Source: Flavobacteriales bacterium (GTDB taxonomy: Bacteria; Bacteroidota; Bacteroidia; UBA10329). Taken from it: 64,000 bases of DNA. The position numbers and the translations under genes are program-made. The notes beneath the pieces were generated by a model. That model ran no database searches, had not been told where the DNA came from, and saw nothing but the letters and a program-made list of their open reading frames with translations. Positions 59,201 to 64,000 of this stretch are shown here, in pieces; the stretch's first letter is position 1; the number at the start of each line of letters is the position of its first letter. The DNA lies in the NCBI GenBank assembly GCA_021739695.1, contig JAIPBM010000004.1:62001-126000 (forward strand). The letters run 5' to 3'.

Positions 59201-59867
59201 ACAGCGAATAAGCACGGATCCCGAACGAATCGGTGAGTGCCCCAAGCGTTTCATTGTCTATGTCAGACATCAACGTGCCTGAAATGATGTAAGCAATGAT
59301 GATGACCAAAGCACCCACAAACGAGATGACCGTGCTTTTCCATTTCTGAGCCAAGGCGTACACAATACTGCCCGCAAAGAACATGTTGGGCAGAATGAAC
59401 AGCAGGTAATTGTTTACGAAGGTTTCGAAGTAAAACGGCCCGAAACGGTCGGCATCTACCCAACCGAAAGCAGTCCCGAGCACGCTTCCGAGGAAAACGC
59501 CCAGATACACGCCCAACATCGGAATGGTGGAAAGGACAAGCGCTCCGAAAAAGCGCCCGAAGAAATAGCCCGAGCGGCTCAACGGGGTACTGAACAGGAT
59601 CTCGTTAAACTGATTATTGTGGTCTTTCAATGCAGCATTATTGAAATAAGCCGCAGCAATCAACAGCCCGAAAATGGTCATCACCGAAGTGAATACCGTA
59701 ATGATGTGCGGTGCATTCTTCAGCACGTTTCCCACCGATCCGCCTATCATCACATTGTCGCTGGCCGTTGCTCCAAAAACCAGCAAGGCCATCAGACTCA
59801 GGAAAATGTAGATCATCGGTTGCCGAAGGGCATAGCGCAACTCGGCTAAAAAGAAATCTTTGAACAT
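56292..59867 (-). CDS. ABC-2 type permease fused to M1 family aminopeptidase
   Basis: 1191 residues. The N-terminal 590 residues contain two ABC-2-like permease sets of about six helices each (first from ALRQPMIYIFLSLMALLVFG; second after residue 310, FRSFFYTNVLSISKSVTFKILFLFSI). A final helix (about 600) leads to a periplasmic M1 peptidase domain with HEMAHQWWAH (His935, Glu936, His939) and MSESFAEYSSL (Glu959 as third ligand). Further C-terminal helical/beta segments follow. The ATPase is encoded 18 bases upstream (59886-60770). It may couple export or lipid extrusion with peptide cleavage; the fusion is known in Bacteroidota. Confidence 0.92.
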   Translation of the reverse strand: MFKDFFLAELRYALRQPMIYIFLSLMALLVFGATASDNVMIGGSVGNVLKNAPHIITVFTSVMTIFGLLIAAAYFNNAALKDHNNQFNEILFSTPLSRSGYFFGRFFGALVLSTIPMLGVYLGVFLGSVLGTAFGWVDADRFGPFYFETFVNNYLLFILPNMFFAGSIVYALAQKWKSTVISFVGALVIIIAYIISGTLMSDIDNETLGALTDSFGIRAYSLYAKYYTPIEKNTLSPTLSGILLLNRLLWIAVGSVILGVSYWGFSFMEKNKKVKAPKAEKASAQATLAKPKVQPVFSENAGWSQFRSFFYTNVLSISKSVTFKILFLFSIIILLANLAGGFEYYGLQSYPLTYKMMDLISEASGIFIIIILVFFSGELVWRDRDSKIHEVIDATPHGSAISLAAKMLSLITLTTVLHLFFILCGIIYQLANGYTRIELSVYLIDFFSSSFPIYVIWSAVMIMIQVLANNKYVGYFVSILILFLWNFVLMALDIQSNMLSIGAGPSTMYSDMNGFGSGMVGNLWFNLYWFFFALICIMIAAALWTRGAAGTFKERVMHASRKMSKGAKTLTAVFVVAWLGVAGFVYYNTQVLNEYKTSDELELLTAEFEKKYKKYEHVGLPKVKNVKYNIDIFPYERTVHVKADMILKNETDSPIDSLHFNIDKTWNPQFDLPNATLVYEDKELGWMIYQLSPALLPGDSMLAHIQTDYIPKGFENETSTTSVIENGTFLNNFQILPSLGYNPDSELSDKNARKKYGLPQKDRMPELDANCSDVCQSNYLTNGRADFINVETIISTAGDQIAISPGTLVKEWQENGRNYYHYVVDHPSQNFYSFISARYEVARKKWNGIDLEVYYDAKHSVNIDMMLAAMERSLSYYTEHFGPYYHKQCRIIEFPRYATFAQAFPGTMPYSEAFGFVINLEDEGDNNVIDAVIAHEMAHQWWAHQVVGANMQGGTMMSESFAEYSSLMTMKNANSDPMKMREFLKYNHERYLGGRGQEIDKEVPLYKVENQPHIHYGKGSLILFALQDYIGEDKVNLAMRNYLDEFKYVGPPYSSSLDFLKHLEPQVPDTLKYLINDWFKEITLYDNRMKEASYKKLDNGKYELTMKIESVKMRADTMGNETKFPMNDWVDIGVLDGDEEQLIYQERVKIDQPEMTFTVTLDTIPAKAAIDPRRLLIDRVFDDNIKVVSVE

Positions 59868-59885
59868 GGATCTGTCTTTAGCGGC

Positions 59886-60770
59886 TTAAACGAGAACGTT
59901 GCCTGTGTTTATCTTCGAGAAGAACACATCTTCCAAATTCGGTTTCACCGGTTCAAAACCGTTCTGCGGATCCGTTTCGCTGAACACATGGATGAAGGGT
60001 TTTCCGCCCACCATCTTGTTCGATATCACCGCATAGTTGGCAGCATAGCTTTCCAATTCTTCGCGTTCCACCACTTTCTGGTAAACCTTGCCGTCCAGTT
60101 CGTCAATGGCCGTTTGTGGTGCACCATGAAACACCAATTTACCGCCATTCATAATGGCCATTTTGGTGCAGAGTTCGCGCACATCATCCACAATATGGGT
60201 CGATAGGATCACGATCACATCCTTGCCCACATCGGCCAGCAGGTTGTAAAAACGGTTGCGTTCGCCTGGATCCAAACCAGCGGTCGGTTCATCTACAATG
60301 ATCAACTTCGGGCTTCCAATAAGCGCCTGCGCAATACCCACACGCTGCTTCATTCCGCCCGAAAAGCCTTTTACGCTCTTATTCCGATTCTCGTATAAGT
60401 TCACCTTATCCAAAAGGTAATTCACCAATTCTTTCCGTTCCGATGATTTCGAAATGCCCTTCAGAATGGCAATATGGTCCAGCAATTGTTCGGCTGTTAT
60501 CCGCGGATAAACCCCGAATTCCTGCGGCAGATAACCCAGCACCTTGCGTAGTTCATTCGGGTCATTGAAAATGTCAATTTCGTTCAGCGTAGCCGTTCCA
60601 CCGTCTGCTTCTTGCAGCGTGGCCAAGGTGCGCATCAGCGATGACTTGCCCGCACCGTTCGGCCCCAAAAGCCCGAACATGCCGTTCTCAATTTCAATGG
60701 AAACATTATCCAAGGCCTTTACCCCGTTCGGGTAGGTCTTCGATAGATTTTGGATAACCAGTTTGTTCAT
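59886..60770 (-). CDS. ABC transporter ATP-binding protein
   Basis: 294 residues. Walker A GPNGAGKSS (about 36-44), Q-loop LPQEFGVYP, signature FSGGMKQRVG, Walker B LIIVDEPTAGLDP and the His switch (LSTHI) are complete. The C-terminal extra domain (about 215-294) is typical of ABC-2 exporters. First gene of a two-gene operon with the permease-peptidase fusion (18 bases apart). It powers that permease. The substrate is not indicated. Confidence 0.96.
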   Translation of the reverse strand: MNKLVIQNLSKTYPNGVKALDNVSIEIENGMFGLLGPNGAGKSSLMRTLATLQEADGGTATLNEIDIFNDPNELRKVLGYLPQEFGVYPRITAEQLLDHIAILKGISKSSERKELVNYLLDKVNLYENRNKSVKGFSGGMKQRVGIAQALIGSPKLIIVDEPTAGLDPGERNRFYNLLADVGKDVIVILSTHIVDDVRELCTKMAIMNGGKLVFHGAPQTAIDELDGKVYQKVVEREELESYAANYAVISNKMVGGKPFIHVFSETDPQNGFEPVKPNLEDVFFSKINTGNVLV

Positions 60771-60972
60771 ATACGTATCGTTTGCGTGGTTGATGCTTTA
60801 CTTTTCAAAGGAACAAATCTATTTCACCACGCCAACAATGGTGACATGGAAATGGTAAGGAGTGTTAAAAAGGGGGGAGACGAGAAAGGGAAAAATGCGG
60901 AGGTCGGATTAAATTGAACCCAGCAGCAATAAGCTGATTTAAGAAGATGAAATCCCAATCGTCTGCTTTCTG

Positions 60973-61002
60973 TTGCATCAATTATCGAGATAGCTAACTT
61001 TG
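60973..61002 (+). promoter_or_regulatory. Consensus promoter of the restriction endonuclease gene
   Basis: TTG at 60973-60975, 19 bases, TAACTTTG at 60995-61002, a perfect match to the Bacteroidota pattern. The TTG inside the -7 box (61000) therefore cannot be the translation start; the ATG at 61021 fits. Confidence 0.78.
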
Positions 61003-61020
61003 ACTGATGAAAACGATGTG

Positions 61021-61728
61021 ATGGACAATAATCAGAGAGTTGCAATAATCAATAATGCGAAGATCTTTTTCAGAAATGAAATTGTTCAAAGCCATATCGA
61101 TGGCGCATGTAAACGTGCTAGTAAGTTATCGGAGTATAACGTGAATCCGTTCTTGTTTAAGTATTTGGCTAACTTCCTAACGGGCAACGATAATCCAGAA
61201 AGTATTGCGCGAGCATTAGTTCTTCCGAGAATTTTAGGTTCATCCATAACTACATCATTTGGAATGAAAATTCAGAGTCTTATAAGTTCTCTGTTTCAAG
61301 GTTTAGGATCAACAACTCAAGGTATTGATGTTGAGTTTGTTGATGCAATTGACGGTCGGAAAAAATATTGTCAACTAAAGGCTGGTCCAAATACGATTAA
61401 TCGTGATGACGTAACAACAATAATGAATCATTTCAATGGTGTTCGGGCTTTGGCGAGAACGAATAATTTAGTTGTTGGAATTGATGACATGATTGTTGGA
61501 GTGGTTTATGGCGAAGAAGCGGAGCTTAGCTCGCATTACAAGAAGATCAGTAATACCTATCCAGTAATTGTAGGTAAAGATTTCTGGCATCGACTTACTG
61601 GCAAGGAGGACTTTTACTTCGAGTTGATTGATGCAATTGGTGAAGTGGCGTTGGAAGTTGATGCAAGTAGAGTTGTTGAGCAAACAATTCAAGCCTTAGC
61701 CAAAGAAATTGAAGCAAAGTATCAATGA
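61021..61728 (+). CDS. PmeII-like type II restriction endonuclease
   Basis: 235 residues from ATG 61021. NPFLFKYLANFLTGNDNPESIARALVLPRILGSSITTSFG, GIDVEFVDAIDGRKKYCQLKAGPNTINRDDV (likely PD-(D/E)xK variant: Asp in GIDVEF, then QLK) and KDFWHRLTGKEDFYFELIDAI fit the PmeII-type endonucleases as I recall them. The partner methyltransferase is convergent and its stop overlaps by 7 bases. AT content is higher than in neighbouring genes, which fits horizontal transfer of the module. The recognition site cannot be read from the sequence. Confidence 0.86.
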   Translation: MDNNQRVAIINNAKIFFRNEIVQSHIDGACKRASKLSEYNVNPFLFKYLANFLTGNDNPESIARALVLPRILGSSITTSFGMKIQSLISSLFQGLGSTTQGIDVEFVDAIDGRKKYCQLKAGPNTINRDDVTTIMNHFNGVRALARTNNLVVGIDDMIVGVVYGEEAELSSHYKKISNTYPVIVGKDFWHRLTGKEDFYFELIDAIGEVALEVDASRVVEQTIQALAKEIEAKYQ

Positions 61729-62963
61729 CAATCTACCATTTTTGAATAATACTGGTTCAAAAAATTAACAACGGAATAACCAACTTCTGTTCCCAAATTT
61801 ACAGGAACTGCATTGCCAATTTGTTTGTATTGCTGCGCCATTGAGCCCTCAAATTTCCATTCATCAGGAAAGGTTTGAATTCGTGCATACTCACGCACAG
61901 TGAACGGTCTAGTTTCATCGGGATGGCATCTTTCGGTCTGTTTTTGAGCAGGACTACAAGTAAGTGTTAGACAAGGTTCATCCCAACCAATTCGCCTAGC
62001 AATACCAGTTTTCCCACCGCCCAAATAAAAACTGCCTCCCATAAATTCCTTTTGAATTTCAAGCGGGAGGTCTCGCCAATAACCTTTTTGAGGTACTAGG
62101 TCTAATACTTCTCGTTTGCTTTGGGGGTATTTTGCGCCCGTTGACATTGGAACATTTGACTCAAACAATACTCCTTTCTTCAAGGCATCATGTAGAGTGT
62201 AAACTTTCTGATGGGGTTTTGGATATTCATATCGAATGTCAATATCTTTTCTTACGCCTACCAAAATCAGTCGTTCACGTTTTTGTGGCACTCTATAATT
62301 TATTGCTTTCAACACTTGAACAGGAACGACATTGTAGCCAATTTCGTCTAAAATTGAAATCATTCCCTTCAATGTTCTCCCATTCTCATGGCTTAGCAGA
62401 CCACGGACATTTTCACCGATACAAATAGGTGGGTTTACTTCTTTGACAACTCGAGCAAATTCATAGAATAAGGTTCCTCTTGCATCAGCAAGACCAAGTT
62501 TTTTTCCTGCGTAGCTAAAAGCTTGACATGGAAACCCACCAGTAACCACATCGATTTTATCGTAATATTCTGAAAAATCAAACGCTTTGATATCTCCTTC
62601 AAGCACCCTCCATGCTGGACGGTTTTTTCTTAAAGTTTGGCAAGCCCATTTATCGATTTCATTTAGCGCCACACATTTTAAGCCTGCCCTTTCCAACCCG
62701 ACAGCTAAACCTCCAGCCCCAGCAAAAAGCTCTAAGACAGAGTAGTCTCTGTTTGCCTCAACGTAGTTGGTTATTACGTCATCAATTTCTTCATCTAGAA
62801 AATCCGCGAACAAGGTTTCAACCTGTTCTCGTTTATACACTCGATAATTACTTATCGGTTCGCGCACAGCCAAAAGCTTTCCTTCTCTGTCCCACCTTCT
62901 TAGAGTTTCTTTGCTTTTTCCAATTAGTTTGGAAGCTTCGGATAGCGTTAAATATTCATTCAT
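61722..62963 (-). CDS. C5-cytosine DNA methyltransferase with N-terminal HTH
   Basis: 413 residues from ATG 62963. The first 55 residues are a MerR/excisionase-like helix-turn-helix: YLTLSEASKLIGKSKETLRRWDREGKLLAVREP. The methyltransferase starts near residue 72: motif I LELFAGAGGLAVGLERAG, motif IV GGFPCQAFSYAGKKLG (Cys nucleophile), motif VI ENVRGL, motif VIII QKRERLILVGV, and motifs IX/X FTVREYARIQTFPDEW and QIGNAVPVNLG. It protects host DNA from the convergent PmeII-like enzyme. The fused HTH may repress the module's own transcription, as in other type II systems; that is inference. Complete. Confidence 0.93.
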   Translation of the reverse strand: MNEYLTLSEASKLIGKSKETLRRWDREGKLLAVREPISNYRVYKREQVETLFADFLDEEIDDVITNYVEANRDYSVLELFAGAGGLAVGLERAGLKCVALNEIDKWACQTLRKNRPAWRVLEGDIKAFDFSEYYDKIDVVTGGFPCQAFSYAGKKLGLADARGTLFYEFARVVKEVNPPICIGENVRGLLSHENGRTLKGMISILDEIGYNVVPVQVLKAINYRVPQKRERLILVGVRKDIDIRYEYPKPHQKVYTLHDALKKGVLFESNVPMSTGAKYPQSKREVLDLVPQKGYWRDLPLEIQKEFMGGSFYLGGGKTGIARRIGWDEPCLTLTCSPAQKQTERCHPDETRPFTVREYARIQTFPDEWKFEGSMAQQYKQIGNAVPVNLGTEVGYSVVNFLNQYYSKMVDCH

Positions 62964-63107
62964 AACCAAGTAGTTTAACCTTATACAATGGTTACGAATT
63001 TATGATTTCCAGCAATACCATTTATATCGTCTGTGTAATTATTCACTAACACAGGTATTTGGAATCATTTCTCAACTGATAAGAACTCCATCAGTTTTCA
63101 ATTGTTC

Positions 63108-63506
63108 GCATTGAATTTAACCAGTGTTCATCCTGCAAACCGCCATCGATCTTTTCAACCCCGCGTCCAAGGTTCTACACTCGTGTTGTACGGATCAACA
63201 GCACGATTTCAAACCTCCCCACCCCAACATCACAGCTCAACACTCCTGCCGCAAAGCTCTACACCACTATTGTTGAGTTCTACAGCAGCACTTCAGAACA
63301 CGAAAGCAGCCCCGTCCAATCCAACACCTCAAGTGTTGAATTCTTCAGGAGGATAGTTCATTTCAATAGAAGGACTGTTTAATAGCAAAGTAGCATAGTT
63401 GATTTCAACAGTAGAAGAGTTAAATCCAACACTTGCACTTCAGAGCTTGTTTTTAGCGCTGCTGATTCCTAAAGTTGAATTTCAAAGCTCTGAAATTCAA
63501 CTGTTT
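63108..63506 (-). repeat. Degenerate 21-nt tandem array 2
   Basis: Nineteen or so units of 21 bases without spacers, starting at 63108, 63129, 63150 and so on to 63486; example unit AGCTCAACACTCCTGCCGCAA at 63234. On the minus strand the shared core is TGTTGA(A/G)CT, resembling TTGA(A/G)C of the array at 16681-16983. Units differ from one another at most positions but keep the phase over about 400 bases. A frame on the plus strand stays open for 84 codons only because 21 is a multiple of three and is not a convincing gene. The rest of 62964-63107 shows no feature. Confidence 0.78.
63473..63502. repeat. Perfect 12-bp inverted repeat at the end of array 2
   Basis: AGTTGAATTTCA-AAGCTC-TGAAATTCAACT folds into a 12-bp stem with a 6-nt loop. 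It overlaps the last units of the 21-nt array and precedes the small conserved gene by about 140 bases. Confidence 0.72.
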
Positions 63507-63644
63507 GCTTGTGAAGAATAACAATTTCACACTTTTTTTCAATTGGCGAAAAATAAAGTCGTATCGGCCAATGTTTTTAAGGAAAGGAGAAAGTCTCCGA
63601 CAGGGTTTGCCATCCTGGAAACACTCACTAAAAACTGTAAAGAA

Positions 63645-64000
63645 ATGGCTAAGAAAACAGCACGGGTGGTGATTCCCCGTAATCCTGAAGAGCTCATTGA
63701 GCTGGGCGAAGGGATTGTTCTGAAGCACAACGAAGATCCAGCCAATAGCCCCATTGCGGGTTTAGACATGGCCGAGTTTGAACAACTGGTTCTGGTCAGT
63801 AAAAAGAAGAACGCAGAAGCGAAGAAGTTGCGAAAAGATGCCGAAACGGCCACCGAAGACCGCGACACGCTGCTTGGGCATCGGAAAGATCAGAACAGCA
63901 ATACGCTGGGTACGGTGCTCAATTATGTGTCACGCTCAAGAGACATCCTTCTGGGTAATTTCAGAGGTAAGGAACAGCACTTGGGAGATTATGGATTTGT
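63645..64000 (+). CDS. Small conserved Bacteroidota protein, partial (3' end outside window)
   Basis: 118 residues visible from ATG 63645 and open at the right edge. Sequence MAKKTARVVIPRNPEELIELGEGIVLKHNED, DMAEFEQLVLVSKKKNAEAKKLRKDAETATEDRDTLLG and VLNYVSRSRDILLGNFRGKEQHLGDYGF: short, charged and helical. I recall similar uncharacterised proteins starting MAKKTAR in several Bacteroidota, sometimes in multiple copies near repeats. The frame also extends upstream without stop to a TTG at 63543, so a longer N-terminus is possible but less likely. No function is known to me. It follows the 21-nt array and hairpin by about 140 bases. Confidence 0.7.
   Translation, partial: MAKKTARVVIPRNPEELIELGEGIVLKHNEDPANSPIAGLDMAEFEQLVLVSKKKNAEAKKLRKDAETATEDRDTLLGHRKDQNSNTLGTVLNYVSRSRDILLGNFRGKEQHLGDYGF

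Noticed and set aside
63102-63356. 84-codon frame over the second 21-nt array
   Set aside because: Ser/Thr/Pro-rich low-complexity translation of the array without family resemblance.

Overview
The window is chromosomal DNA from a member of the Bacteroidota, most likely a flavobacterium-like (Flavobacteriales, Cryomorphaceae/Crocinitomicaceae-type) marine or freshwater bacterium. The signs are two proteins with type IX secretion C-terminal sorting domains, a GldN-type gliding/T9SS protein, many Bacteroidota-restricted domains (DUF4476, DUF5606, DUF3078, GCT...DGSC motif), promoters of the Bacteroidota type (TTTG / 19 bp / TAnnTTTG), weak or absent Shine-Dalgarno sequences, and characteristic dispersed palindromic repeats. 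The species cannot be named from the sequence alone. I found one RNA gene, tRNA-Val(GAC); there is no rRNA, no CRISPR array and no recognisable transposase.

Layout. 1-2350: M48 metalloprotease (runs off the left edge), a membrane coiled-coil protein and tRNA-Val. 2468-8168: secreted or envelope proteins, a serine hydrolase, a lone polyvalent-type protein kinase and a concentrative nucleoside transporter. 8225-13606: a minus-strand run of seven genes that looks like a periplasmic copper/haem redox system. It has two MbnH/MauG-like di-haem proteins, an MbnP copper protein, two paralogous small membrane proteins with an identically spaced C-C-CH motif, a His-rich lipoprotein and an outer-membrane barrel with a CDQCGC head; a fragment resembling a TonB-receptor end follows. 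This is the most interesting locus here. 13685-16105: DUF151 nuclease-like protein and the electron-transfer flavoprotein genes etfA/etfB. 16106-17099: non-coding, with a dispersed repeat and a degenerate 21-nt tandem array.

17100-31207: cell-envelope genes (waaA, murB), a DUF3604 PHP-like protein, DUF3078 protein, M3 peptidase, deoxynucleoside kinase, a secreted T9SS subtilase and a fasciclin lipoprotein. 31208-36912: gldN, then the glyoxylate shunt (aceB-aceA) divergent from a RamB/ScfR-like regulator; the shared promoter region carries two inverted repeats. 36940-41085: three overlapping or tightly packed glycosyltransferase genes, the last a GT-C membrane transferase fused to a methyltransferase and carrying a palindromic repeat inserted in frame. 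41247-48330: K+-dependent membrane pyrophosphatase, DUF4476 protein, a secreted protein whose 5' end was overwritten by repeats, ferredoxin, LuxC-like acyl-CoA reductase and a T9SS cargo protein.

48432-56209: housekeeping and envelope genes (maf, UbiA-family prenyltransferase, OmpH/Skp-like chaperone, pdhB, a toxin-antitoxin pair, lpxB, surE, hsp20, YugP-like protease). 56292-60770: ABC ATPase plus a permease fused to an M1 aminopeptidase. 61021-62963: a type II restriction-modification pair (PmeII-like endonuclease; C5-cytosine methyltransferase with an N-terminal HTH). 62964-64000: a second 21-nt degenerate array followed by a small conserved Bacteroidota protein cut by the window edge.

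All functional calls are from reading the translated sequences; no database search was run.
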